The notes beneath the pieces are model-generated. The model worked only from the letters and a program-made list of their open reading frames with translations, was not told where the DNA came from and made no database searches. A stretch of DNA of 64,000 nucleotides, taken from Actinomycetota bacterium (GTDB lineage Bacteria > Actinomycetota > Acidimicrobiia > Acidimicrobiales > RAAP-2). The stretch covers positions 1-64,000 of the forward strand of contig JAJPJV010000037.1 of assembly GCA_021324045.1 (NCBI GenBank), read 5' to 3'. Made by a program: the position numbers and the translations under genes. Shown piece after piece: positions 9,194-17,537 of the stretch (the stretch's first letter is position 1; each line of letters opens with the position of its first letter).

Positions 9194-10210
9194 TCATGCC
9201 CCCATCATCGACGCCGCTTGGGCGATCAACTCCCTGCACACGCTCGGGGGGAACGGGTCGGGAGCTCCCGGGTTCCGACGGCGGGCCAATTTGGCGATGA
9301 GCGCCATGGCCGCCCCCTCCTTGAAGCGCGTGAGCGCATCGAACCACTCGAGGTCCTTGGTGGCCTCGCCGACCGCACGCTCGTAGTAGGAGAGCAGCTC
9401 GCTGCGTGCGGGCATGCCCGACGCGACTCCATGACGGGCGCTGGGATGGTCCGCCTCGTCGGTGAAGAACAGCATCCAGGAGAGGTCGATCCGTGGGTCA
9501 GAAACGGTCCAGAGCTCCCAGTCGATGACGCCCCTGACGACGACGCCATCACAGAGCATGTTCCCGAGACGGTAATCGCCATGGACGACGCTGGGGCCAA
9601 GGAGATCGGGCGCTGCGGAAAGTAAGGCCTCCGCCGCGCCCTGGTAGCCCTCGCGCAGCTCGTCGGGCACCGTCTCCAAGGTTCGTACCCACCGACGCAC
9701 CTCGTCGGCAGGCGTGGTCACCGGCTCGTCGTCGAGTCCCAGGGACTCGACCGCCGTGGTGCGCATGACGACGAGGATGTCCATCGCGGCGAAGGCGCGG
9801 GCTCGGGCGATCTCGGGTGGCACCGGGTTGGTCGGCGCCACGAGCAACGGCTCGACGCACTCCCCCGACAAAAACGGCGTCGCGAAGAACGGCGGGATTG
9901 CCGGTGGATTACCGGGGTCGCTGAACAACACCTGGGGCACCGCGATGCCCGGGACCCGGCTCAGCGCGTCGATGCAGCGTGCCTGGCGTAGCACGTCGCG
10001 ATTTCGCTTCGGTTCGAGCCCCGGTGGCGCCACTTTCAACACCACCCGGTCGACGCCGTTCGCCCCACCGCGGACCCTCGCCGTGTAGACGATGCTGACC
10101 GTGCCGCCCGGGAGGAAGGTGACCTCGTCCAGCTCGCATCCCGGCGACCACTGCTGAGCCGCCGCGTTGGCGCGGGCGGCGAGGTCTACCAGATCCACTG
10201 CATTACTCAT
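9194..10210 (-). CDS. APH-type phosphotransferase, ACAD11 kinase-domain-like
   Basis: 338 aa. Family marks are the nucleotide-binding N-lobe (GTVSIVYTARV, then VVLKVAPPG with the lysine), the Brenner-type catalytic loop SVVHGDYRLGNMLCD, and VIDWELWTVSDPRIDLSW with the metal-binding Asp. These match the aminoglycoside-phosphotransferase fold subgroup that forms the kinase domain of ACAD10/ACAD11 and bacterial LvaA, which phosphorylate 4-hydroxyacyl-CoA. Antibiotic resistance is unlikely given the neighbours: a Zn alcohol dehydrogenase eight bases upstream and an ACAD11-like dehydrogenase in the divergent unit. Start ATG 10210 has AGGAG at 10216-10220. Confidence 0.85.
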   Translation of the reverse strand: MSNAVDLVDLAARANAAAQQWSPGCELDEVTFLPGGTVSIVYTARVRGGANGVDRVVLKVAPPGLEPKRNRDVLRQARCIDALSRVPGIAVPQVLFSDPGNPPAIPPFFATPFLSGECVEPLLVAPTNPVPPEIARARAFAAMDILVVMRTTAVESLGLDDEPVTTPADEVRRWVRTLETVPDELREGYQGAAEALLSAAPDLLGPSVVHGDYRLGNMLCDGVVVRGVIDWELWTVSDPRIDLSWMLFFTDEADHPSARHGVASGMPARSELLSYYERAVGEATKDLEWFDALTRFKEGAAMALIAKLARRRNPGAPDPFPPSVCRELIAQAASMMGA

Positions 10211-10218
10211 CGACTCTC

Positions 10219-11145
10219 CTATGGCACGACAACCACACGGAACACGCCCTTGGACCGGTCCTTGGCGACGCGGAACGCCTCGGGGGCGTCTTCGATCGGG
10301 AACCGGTGCGTGACCAGCATCCGCACCAGATCGGGACGCGACGCCAGCATCTCGGCCGACTCGGCGAACTCGCGGCGACCGTGGTGGCCGCAATACCCGA
10401 GCGATGGCCGGAGGGCAACCTCTTTCATGAACGCTTGTTGCATCGGCCAGGTGATGGCGCCGTAGACGCCAAGGTGGACGACGGTCCCGCCCGGGCGCGC
10501 GAGCTCGACCGCTCGATGCAGGGCGCTCTCGCTCCCCCCGGTCTCGACGACCACGTCATAGTCGCCGGTCGGCGTGCCCACGCCGAGCCGCTCCCGGGCC
10601 TCGTGCTGGTGCGGGTGCCGCGCCTCCACGGCGACCTCGGGGGCATCCATCGCTTGGGCGGAGGCGGCCGTCAGGATCCCGATCGCCCCGGCACCCACGA
10701 CGGCCACACGGGTGCCGGGTCCGACTGCCCCCATGTGGCAGGCGTGGCGCGCCACCGACGCCGGTTCGACGAGGAAGGCGTCCGCGACGTCGAGGCCCTC
10801 GGGCAACGGCACCAATGCACGACGCGGCGCTCGGAACCACTCGCACATGCCGCCGGGGTCCGTCATGCCGAGGCCTTGCACGCCACGGTGGCAGCGGTTG
10901 TAGTTGCCCTGCTCGCACGCTGCGCACGCGCCGCATCCGAAGATCGCCTCGACGGCGACCGCAGTCCCGTCCTCGAGGGTCCCGGCAAACTCGTGACCGG
11001 CGATCTGGGTGCTGCCGTAGTCCAGATAGTTGAGGTCGGACGCACAGATCCCGGTCGCTGCCACGCGGATGAGCTCGCCATCGCCCTGGGGCTCGTCGAC
11101 CTCGACCACCTCGACCGTCGGGGGCGCGTTGCGTACCGCTCTCAT
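10219..11145 (-). CDS. Zinc-dependent alcohol dehydrogenase (MDR family)
   Basis: 308 aa, somewhat short for the family (usually about 340). The catalytic zinc region shows GICASDLNYL and GHEFAG. The structural zinc cysteines are in CGACAACEQGNYNRC. The nucleotide fold has VAVVGAGAIGILTA. The stretch between that motif and DYDVVVETGG is shorter than usual, which accounts for the reduced length. It probably oxidises a secondary alcohol or reduces a ketone in the pathway served by this operon. The gene is six bases from the SnoaL-like gene upstream and eight from the kinase downstream, so it is almost certainly cotranscribed with them. Confidence 0.88.
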   Translation of the reverse strand: MRAVRNAPPTVEVVEVDEPQGDGELIRVAATGICASDLNYLDYGSTQIAGHEFAGTLEDGTAVAVEAIFGCGACAACEQGNYNRCHRGVQGLGMTDPGGMCEWFRAPRRALVPLPEGLDVADAFLVEPASVARHACHMGAVGPGTRVAVVGAGAIGILTAASAQAMDAPEVAVEARHPHQHEARERLGVGTPTGDYDVVVETGGSESALHRAVELARPGGTVVHLGVYGAITWPMQQAFMKEVALRPSLGYCGHHGRREFAESAEMLASRPDLVRMLVTHRFPIEDAPEAFRVAKDRSKGVFRVVVVP

Positions 11146-11150
11146 CGACC

Positions 11151-11549
11151 TCAGTCCCCGCTTGGACGCCCGAGCTGGCCGTCCACGAGCACCGAGCGGT
11201 GGGCGATCCGCCAGGTGTCCCCGTCACGCACGATCCGGTCGATGTAACGACCCCAGTTGGCCAGGCCCCAGTGACGGAGCAACTGCCAGTACGACGTTGC
11301 GACGAAGGCATCGCCATCGGTGTCGACGAGGGTGTTGGTGACGACGTGCTTCGTGCGTTCGCCCTCTGCGGGCATGGCAGTCGTGCCGCCGAAGAACTCG
11401 CGGATCGCCTCACGACCTTGCACTCTTCGCCCGCCAACGGCAAGGACTGCATCCGCGGTGAAGTGGTCGACGAGGCTCCCGACGTCAGGTCGGTCGGCGC
11501 AACGGGCGACCCGCAACACCAGCTGTTCGATTTCCCATCGATCTCCCAC
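11151..11549 (-). CDS. SnoaL-like / NTF2-fold protein
   Basis: 132 aa. The pattern IEQLVLRVARCADRPDVGSLVDHFTADAVLAVGG followed by GREAIREFF and a C-terminal WGRYIDRIVRDGDTWRIAHR is typical of the SnoaL_4/NTF2-like fold, which includes small hydratases, isomerases and dehydratases. The second copy of the cavity strand reads THE usual RxxxDRIVRDG form as RYIDRIVRDG. It is the second gene of the TetR-headed leftward operon, 15 bases after the regulator. Catalytic role unknown. Confidence 0.8.
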   Translation of the reverse strand: MGDRWEIEQLVLRVARCADRPDVGSLVDHFTADAVLAVGGRRVQGREAIREFFGGTTAMPAEGERTKHVVTNTLVDTDGDAFVATSYWQLLRHWGLANWGRYIDRIVRDGDTWRIAHRSVLVDGQLGRPSGD

Positions 11550-11564
11550 GAGCGCTCCTGTCGG

Positions 11565-12284
11565 TCAGCGTCCATCGGGCCGGAGGGCTTCCCCCCGAAC
11601 GGCAGCCGTGCAGAACTGGACCAGGTGAGCGATGTCCGTCTCGCTCGGGGGGGCGCAGCGCCAGAGGAACTCCCCCATGCGGCCCATGACCGCCTGGCAG
11701 ATGACGGCAGCATCGCGTTCGGGGTCGGCGCTGCCGAGCTCGCGCACCGGCTCCACGATGAGCTCGGCGAGCGGCCGGTACGTCGTCAGTGCTTCGCGGC
11801 GAAAGCGGTCACCGACGCGACCGCCGTTCCAGACCACGGCCCGGGTCGAGTGGGCCACTTCGGGGTCCGCTGCCTGCGCCATGATTCCTTCGATCCAGCG
11901 CGCCAGCCTCGCTTGCGCTCCACGTTCCTTGCTCATCTGGTGACGCAAGTAGCTCACGAGGCGTTGGGCACCTGCCTCCACGATGGCCGACACGAGGTCT
12001 TCCTTGGAGGCGAAGTGACGATAGAACGCGTCCCTCGAGAGACCGGCGGCTTCGACGATGTCCGAGACCCGTGGGCTTCGGTCGGTGCCGCACTGGCGCA
12101 TGACCTCGAGCCCGGCCTCAAGGAGCCGGCGCACCTCGTCGGCGTACACCGCTTGGCGCTTGGCCAGCGCCCGCTGCGTTGTCCGAACCACCACGGCGTC
12201 TTCAACCTCGATGACATCGAGGCCACTGGCGATCGGCGCATCAAGACTTGCGTTCTGGCTCATCCAACTGGCATTCTGACACAT
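11565..12284 (-). CDS. TetR-family transcriptional regulator
   Basis: 239 aa from ATG 12284. The helix-turn-helix is clear: SDIVEAAGLSRDAFYRHFASKEDLVSAIV, preceded by RRLLEAGLEVMRQCG. The C-terminal ligand domain is not specific to a known effector. It heads a leftward operon (SnoaL-like, alcohol dehydrogenase, kinase) and is divergent from an acyl-CoA dehydrogenase, so it most likely represses both directions from 12285-12375. The first 14 residues are an imperfect 7-residue tandem repeat (MCQNASW, then MSQNASL), so a second ATG at 12263 is an equally possible start; no strong ribosome site decides between them. Confidence 0.88.
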   Translation of the reverse strand: MCQNASWMSQNASLDAPIASGLDVIEVEDAVVVRTTQRALAKRQAVYADEVRRLLEAGLEVMRQCGTDRSPRVSDIVEAAGLSRDAFYRHFASKEDLVSAIVEAGAQRLVSYLRHQMSKERGAQARLARWIEGIMAQAADPEVAHSTRAVVWNGGRVGDRFRREALTTYRPLAELIVEPVRELGSADPERDAAVICQAVMGRMGEFLWRCAPPSETDIAHLVQFCTAAVRGEALRPDGR

Positions 12285-12375
12285 AGAGCGGGCCCGCGCC
12301 AGGATCCCGGCCGGACACCGTGGGGCCACCCGCCCGAAGGCGAGCGTGGCGCATCGGGAGAAAGGAGTTGCCCGG

Positions 12376-13767
12376 ATGTGGGACTTCACCACCGAACCGG
12401 AGTTCCAGGAGAAGCTGGACTGGGCGGACCAGTTCGTGCGGGAGAACGTGGAACCGCTGGACCTGCTGTACCCGAAGCTCATCTTCGACCCCCTCGAAGA
12501 GCCGCTGCGCAGCCTCGTCAACCAGCTCAAGGCAGAGGTGAAGGCCCATGACCTGTGGGCGGCCCACCTCGATCCCGAGCTCGGCGGGAAGGGCTACGGC
12601 CAGCTGAAGCTCGCCCTGTTGAACGAAATCCTCGGGCGCTCGCCATGGGCGCCCATCGTGTTCGGTTGCGCCGCGCCCGATACGGGCAACGCCGAGATCA
12701 TCGCCGCGTACGGCACTCCTGAGCAGAAGGCCAAGTACCTCCAGCCCTTGCTGGAAGGTGAGGCCTTCTCCTGCTACTCGATGACCGAGCCCCAGGGCGG
12801 GTCCGACCCAAAGCAGTTCCGCTGCCGGGCGGTCCGCGACGGTGACGAATGGGTGATCAACGGCGAGAAATTCTTCTCCTCGAACCTGCGAACGGCGCAG
12901 TTCCTGATCGTCATGGCGGTCACCAACCCCGACGTGTCCCCGTACAAGGGGATGTCCATGTTCCTCGTGCCACGCGACACGCCGGGCATCCATGTCCTGC
13001 ACCACCTAGGCCTCGGCTCGGAGGGCTGGCACGAAGGTCACCACGCCCATGTCCGCTACGAGAACGTGCGGGTCCCGAACGAGAACCTGCTCGGTGGAGA
13101 GGGTCGGGCGTTCGAGGTTGCCCAGCGCCGGCTCGGTGGCGGGCGCATCCACCACGCCATGCGCTCCGTGGCGGGGGCCAAGCGGATGTTCGACATGATG
13201 TGCGAACGAGCGCTATCCCGCTTCACCCAGGGGAGCCTGCTCGGCGAGAAACAGATGGTCCAAGAAGCGATCGCCGATTCGTGGATCCAGATCCAGCAGT
13301 TCCGCCTGATGGTCCTCTACACGGCCTGGCTGATCGACCAGTCGAGCACGGCCGCGGTGCGCCAGTACGTCTCGGCATGCAAAGTGCTGGCCGCTCAGGT
13401 GCTGACGGACATCACGGCCCGTACCGTCCACATCCACGGCGCATTGGGCGTGTCGAACGCGATGAACATCGGAGCCGGTGGCGACGTCATGGGCCTCGTC
13501 GACGGACCCACCGAGGTGCACAAGGTGGCAGTGGCGCGTCAGGTCCTCAAGGACCACCAACCCCACCCTGATGGGTGGCCGACCCAGTTCCGCCCGCGCA
13601 AGCTCGTCGCCGCCCGTCGTCGCTTCGAAGAGATGGTCCAGGAGCGCTTCGACGACCCCGCGACCCGCGCAGCGTTCAAGCCGCTCTTGCAGAAGTCCGA
13701 GGTTCCCGACGACATCTACGCGGAGATGGAGGAGTACCTGGACAACATCTTGGGCGCGAATCTGTGA
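12376..13767 (+). CDS. Acyl-CoA dehydrogenase, ACAD11-like
   Basis: 463 aa from ATG 12376, with AAAGGAG at 12361-12367. It resembles the dehydrogenase domain of ACAD11 more than ordinary FadE proteins: CAAPDTGNAEIIAAYGTPEQK, SCYSMTEPQGGSDPKQF, WHEGHHAHVRYENVRVPNENLL, and the run RRLGGGRIHHAMRSVAGAKRMFDMM. The C-terminal part has VHIHGALGVSNAMN and LVDGPTEVHKVAVARQVL. ACAD11 and its bacterial equivalents act with an APH-type kinase to dehydrate 4-hydroxyacyl-CoA by way of a 4-phospho intermediate; exactly such a kinase is encoded at 9194-10210. Flavin (FAD) enzyme, cytoplasmic. The substrate is inferred only from this pairing. Confidence 0.88.
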   Translation: MWDFTTEPEFQEKLDWADQFVRENVEPLDLLYPKLIFDPLEEPLRSLVNQLKAEVKAHDLWAAHLDPELGGKGYGQLKLALLNEILGRSPWAPIVFGCAAPDTGNAEIIAAYGTPEQKAKYLQPLLEGEAFSCYSMTEPQGGSDPKQFRCRAVRDGDEWVINGEKFFSSNLRTAQFLIVMAVTNPDVSPYKGMSMFLVPRDTPGIHVLHHLGLGSEGWHEGHHAHVRYENVRVPNENLLGGEGRAFEVAQRRLGGGRIHHAMRSVAGAKRMFDMMCERALSRFTQGSLLGEKQMVQEAIADSWIQIQQFRLMVLYTAWLIDQSSTAAVRQYVSACKVLAAQVLTDITARTVHIHGALGVSNAMNIGAGGDVMGLVDGPTEVHKVAVARQVLKDHQPHPDGWPTQFRPRKLVAARRRFEEMVQERFDDPATRAAFKPLLQKSEVPDDIYAEMEEYLDNILGANL

Positions 13768-13798
13768 TATGGATCGGCCGTGCGTCATAGGCTCCTCG

Positions 13799-13811
13799 CT
13801 GTCTGAGACAG
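13799..13811. promoter_or_regulatory. Short palindrome before second acyl-CoA dehydrogenase
   Basis: CTGTCTGAGACAG is a perfect 6-bp inverted repeat around one base, in the 72-base gap between the two dehydrogenase genes, 28 bases before ATG 13840. It could be an operator half-site pair or a small hairpin. I do not find the same sequence in the TetR/ACAD intergenic region. Confidence 0.35.
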
Positions 13812-13839
13812 GATCTGTCACGCCGAGCGGAGCACCGGC

Positions 13840-15045
13840 ATGGGAGGATCGATGGCGCAGGCAACAGATCAGAGCACGGTCACCGAATCAGCTGTTCGGG
13901 AGCTCACCGAGCGCTTGCTCGCAGACTTCGGTCATTTGGACGACACCGCGTTCTTCGGCGCCCAGTTCGACCTCGGCCTGGCGAGAGTAGATTTCCCCCG
14001 CGGTCACGGTGGCCTCGACGCTCCTCCCGCGCTCCAGGGTGTCGTCGACGAACTTCTCGAGGAAGCCGGGCGGCGTGGGAACTGGACGCGGAACCCCATG
14101 GGGATCGGCATGTGCGGACCGGCGATCGTGGCATGGGGAACCGAGGAACAAAAGCATCGCTTCCTCCGCCCGATCTTCACCGCTGAGGAGATCTGGTGCC
14201 AGCTCTTCAGCGAGCCCGGTGCCGGCTCGGACGTCGCGAGCCTGGCGACACAAGCGGTCCGCGACGGTGACGAGTGGATCGTCAACGGCCAGAAGGTGTG
14301 GACTTCGTCGGCGCACATCGCGAAATGGGGCCTACTCCTGGCACGCACGAACCCTGAGGCACCGAAGCACAAGGGGATCACTGCGTTCATCCTCGACATG
14401 AAGGGTCCCGGCGTCGAGGTTCGACCGCTGCGGCAGATGTCAGGCGGGGCAGACTTCAATGAAGTGTTCTTCACCGCCGCCCGGGTGCCCGATTCCATGA
14501 GGATCGGACCGGAAAATGAAGGCTGGAAGGTCGCCACTGCCACGCTCATGAACGAGCGGGTCTCCATCGGCGGCAACGTCATGCCTCGGGGCAGCGGGCC
14601 CATCGCCGAAGCACTCGAAGTCTGGGCGTCGTTGCCGGCACGCCAACGAGACGCCGTCCGCCGTGACCAGATCGCCAGGTTGTGGATCGAGGCCGAGGTC
14701 CTGCGGCTCGGCAACATACGGGCCCGGGTCCAGCGCCAGAAGGGGGTCCCAGGCCCGGAAGGATCGATCCTCAAGCTGGGCGGGGCCCTCTTCGGGCAGC
14801 GGCTGAGCTCCTTCATCGTCGACCTGCTGGGAGCGAAGGGGATGCTGTGCCCGGGCTACGACCTCGAAGGTCACCCGGAGAGCGCCTCGGATCCAGTCAT
14901 CAGCTTTCTGTGGTCACAAGCAAGCACGATTGCCGGTGGGACCTCGGAGATCATGCGCAACATCCTCGGTGACCGAGTCCTCGGATTGCCTCGCGAACCT
15001 GGCATCGACCCCAATACCCCCTGGAACCAGATCCCGCGTAGCTAA
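13840..15045 (+). CDS. Acyl-CoA dehydrogenase
   Basis: 401 aa, ordinary acyl-CoA dehydrogenase length. Visible are CQLFSEPGAGSDVASLATQAVRDGDEWIVNGQKVWTS split across the FAD-binding middle domain, and the C-terminal STIAGGTSEIMRNILGDRVLGLP motif of the FadE26/FadE-type subgroup used for branched, terpenoid or steroid side-chain acids. ATG 13852 (MAQATDQ) is an alternative start four residues in. It follows the ACAD11-like gene by 72 bases in the same direction and probably shares its transcript and TetR control. Substrate unknown. Confidence 0.9.
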   Translation: MGGSMAQATDQSTVTESAVRELTERLLADFGHLDDTAFFGAQFDLGLARVDFPRGHGGLDAPPALQGVVDELLEEAGRRGNWTRNPMGIGMCGPAIVAWGTEEQKHRFLRPIFTAEEIWCQLFSEPGAGSDVASLATQAVRDGDEWIVNGQKVWTSSAHIAKWGLLLARTNPEAPKHKGITAFILDMKGPGVEVRPLRQMSGGADFNEVFFTAARVPDSMRIGPENEGWKVATATLMNERVSIGGNVMPRGSGPIAEALEVWASLPARQRDAVRRDQIARLWIEAEVLRLGNIRARVQRQKGVPGPEGSILKLGGALFGQRLSSFIVDLLGAKGMLCPGYDLEGHPESASDPVISFLWSQASTIAGGTSEIMRNILGDRVLGLPREPGIDPNTPWNQIPRS

Positions 15046-15448
15046 TGAGGATCGGCCACTTCGTGCAGGGACGAGCGATCCTGGTCCCGGGCCGCTGGCC
15101 GGTGAGCAACTGGAGCAGCTGGGAGTTGCCGCCGAGGGCGAGATCGTGCCAGGTCGACTGGTGAGGCCTGCTCATCGCGCTGAAGCGACGACGGTCGGCT
15201 CGGCCTCGTCTGGTCGCCAGCCAAGATCCTCATGGACTGGGCAACCGCGAGCGCACGGAGGGTCGATTCCTCACGGTCGAGCTCGACCAGCGGCAACGGC
15301 GACATGCATCGGTGGGACCCGTCCTTCGACGCGCGACGCGGGCACGGCTCTCGTCAGCTCGGCGCAGCACGCAACCTGCCAGCCATCTCGACGATCTGCG
15401 GGGACGATCCGCTCGACTCGTCCGCCCGTCGCATACGCGTCCTGAGTC
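15046..15448. other. Gap without recognisable gene
   Basis: About 400 bases between a rightward dehydrogenase and a leftward VOC gene that converge here. Several frames are open, as expected at this GC content, but none gives a recognisable protein, a good start or family motifs. I saw no tRNA and no strong terminator. Confidence 0.5.
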
Positions 15449-15805
15449 TCAGCCATCCTGAAGCAGCCCCAGGACGTTGCCATCCGGATCGGTGACCGTG
15501 GCCACCAGACGGCCGCCACCGACATCGCGCACGGGCTCCTTCACGACGGCGCCCGCCTCAGTCACCTCAGCCAGCTTCGCGGCGATGTCAGACACATGCC
15601 AATAGGCGACCGGCGAGGTCATGCCCTGCGCTCCTCCTTGCGGCACGAGTCCAATGTGCTGGCCCGCCGCTTCGAAGCCGACGTAGAAGCTCTCGTCGAC
15701 CTGTGGCGGCACACCGAGAAGGGCCGCGTACACCGCCTTCGCTTTCGCCAAGTCGGAGACCGGATGCAAGACGGTCTTGATTCCCTCGGTGGGAGCGCTG
15801 GTCAT
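15449..15805 (-). CDS. VOC-family (glyoxalase/bleomycin-resistance-like) protein
   Basis: 118 aa, a single small VOC protein: VLHPVSDLAKAKAVYAALLG at the N-terminus, YWHVSDIAAKLAEVTEAGA in the middle and ATVTDPDGNVLGLLQDG at the end. These are the usual beta-alpha-beta-beta-beta repeats with the DPDGN turn. The ATG at 15805 has AGAGAGG a few bases upstream. Function unknown; proteins of this size often bind small hydrophobic or electrophilic compounds. Confidence 0.87.
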   Translation of the reverse strand: MTSAPTEGIKTVLHPVSDLAKAKAVYAALLGVPPQVDESFYVGFEAAGQHIGLVPQGGAQGMTSPVAYWHVSDIAAKLAEVTEAGAVVKEPVRDVGGGRLVATVTDPDGNVLGLLQDG

Positions 15806-16085
15806 GTTTCACCTCTCTCGGTCGTTGCGGGTCCCGTAGGGCACTCCAGCGCTGTGGGCGCGAACAGCGTTTGGGCGACGATACAGGACCGAGCCCAGAC
15901 GGGCCGTCCCGCGCTTTCCAGGCTGGCATAAGGAGCACGGAGGTCGGCAGGACCAAATCTCGCCCCCAACGTCTGTGGCCCGCGCGGAGCCCACCCGCGA
16001 CAATGGGCCAAGCACCCTGGCGATCGCGGCGCGTTCGGCGCGGCCAGGCAACTGATGGACCCGATCCGAGCTTGGAGGGAGCGCG

Positions 16086-17435
16086 ATGCGACGAAGCGAC
16101 CCAGGCCCCATCATCGAGACCGGTCGCTCCGCTCCCTCGCCCCACGCGCTCCGGCTCATCACCGTGACCTCGCTGGCGCACTTCGTCAATGACGGCGTCG
16201 TGTTCTTCGTCCCGGTGATCGGCGACCTTTTGGCCCAAGCCGACCACGCCTCAGCGGTACTGATCACCGCGATGCTGACCGTCTTCTACGTCTTCTCGGC
16301 GGGCGTGGGCATCGGCGTCGGTCTGGTCTCCGATGCGCTTGGCCGGCGCGGCACAATGATCGCCCTGGGCATCACGGGCCTTGCCGTCAGCCTGTTCGCC
16401 TTCTACCTCGCCCTCTCGGTCCATGGCACCGTGAGCGAAGCCCTCGTCATCGTGGGGGCAGTCATCGCGGGATTCGGCAGCGCCTTCTACCACCCGCTCG
16501 GAGCCTCAGTCCTGCAACTCAGCTTCACCGATGCCGCCCGAGGTCGTGCGCTCGGCATCAATGGCGCCTTCGGCAGCCTGGGACGGACCGTGTACCCGGC
16601 ACTGTTCTTCGTCGTCGCGGCCCTCGGGATCACCAAGGTCGACACCACCGCTGTCTTCGGCGGCCTGAGCCTGCTCGCTGCGCTGGGGATCGCGTTCGGG
16701 CTGCGCGCCAGCGTGACGGGCGAACGGAGCGTTTCCCCAGGCGACGACCAACGCGTTCTCGCCACCGCGGCGGAGGCGCCTCGGTACGATCTGGCGTCCT
16801 CGACGCCGGCCCCACCAGGTGGGTCACGCGGGCTCCCGAGGCTCCTCAACCGCAGCGTGCTGGCGCTGATGGGAGTCGCGTTCGTGCGGTCGGTCGCGTT
16901 CATCGGGATCGTGTCGTGGGTCCCCGTCTACCTCACCACCCAGCGCCACGCAGGGGTGTCTGGGACCCTCGGCACCGCGGTGACGGTGATGTACGCCGGC
17001 GGGATCGTCGGACAGCCCGTCTTCGGGATACTTGCCGACCGGTTCGACAAGCGTCTGGTCCTCGCCCTGGACAGCCTTGGCTCGGCGGTTGGTATCTTCG
17101 CCTTCCTGGGGACCTCGGGGCACGGTGCCGCCGCGATGCTCACCCTGTCCCTCTTCGGGTTCTTCACCTTCGCCAGCTTCCCTCTGCTCCTCTCGCTCGT
17201 CGCTGACTACGTTCCGAGGGATCGATCGGCCACCGCGAACGCACTCGTCTGGGGCCTGGGTTCTACGGGCGGCCAAGCCCTCGGCCCGCTCGTTGCGAGC
17301 CTGCTGATGCTCGGGTCGTACGCACGTCTGGACCTCGCCTTCGGCGTTCTCGGTGGTCTGGCTGCCGCGACCGTGCTCGGCACCCCACTACTGGCAAGGA
17401 CCGCGCGGCGTGCCCGGATGCCACTCTTCGGCTAA
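16086..17435 (+). CDS. MFS exporter, fosmidomycin-resistance (Fsr)-like
   Basis: 449 aa with 12 predicted membrane helices and a charged central loop (about residues 225-265). The Fsr-like marks are SLAHFVNDGVVFFVPVIG at helix 1 and FGSAFYHPLGASVLQ in helix 5. The second half carries the matching motif A (GILADRFDKR). GGAGGG at 16074-16079 supports ATG 16086. It probably exports a small anionic or drug-like compound; the substrate cannot be read from sequence. A strong hairpin follows the stop codon. Confidence 0.85.
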   Translation: MRRSDPGPIIETGRSAPSPHALRLITVTSLAHFVNDGVVFFVPVIGDLLAQADHASAVLITAMLTVFYVFSAGVGIGVGLVSDALGRRGTMIALGITGLAVSLFAFYLALSVHGTVSEALVIVGAVIAGFGSAFYHPLGASVLQLSFTDAARGRALGINGAFGSLGRTVYPALFFVVAALGITKVDTTAVFGGLSLLAALGIAFGLRASVTGERSVSPGDDQRVLATAAEAPRYDLASSTPAPPGGSRGLPRLLNRSVLALMGVAFVRSVAFIGIVSWVPVYLTTQRHAGVSGTLGTAVTVMYAGGIVGQPVFGILADRFDKRLVLALDSLGSAVGIFAFLGTSGHGAAAMLTLSLFGFFTFASFPLLLSLVADYVPRDRSATANALVWGLGSTGGQALGPLVASLLMLGSYARLDLAFGVLGGLAAATVLGTPLLARTARRARMPLFG

Positions 17436-17476
17436 CGCGTCGGCGCCAACCGCTGAGCAGACCGGAGCGAGGAAGC

Positions 17477-17516
17477 CGACCACGCTCGCGCTCCACACGG
17501 AGCGCGAGCGTGGTCG
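17477..17516 (+). terminator. Strong 18-bp hairpin after the MFS gene
   Basis: Perfect inverted repeat: stem 17477-17494, loop ACAC 17495-17498, stem 17499-17516. It begins 42 bases after the MFS stop codon and precedes the H+-ATPase gene. There is no T-tract, so it resembles the GC-only terminators of actinobacteria. It could also act as an attenuator or RNA-stability element for the ATPase leader. Confidence 0.65.
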
Positions 17517-17537
17517 CCTCCAGGGGTCACCGGGTGG

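Noticed and set aside
9194-10210. Aminoglycoside resistance gene
   Set aside because: The fold is shared, but the operon context and ACAD11-like partner point to an acyl-CoA kinase.
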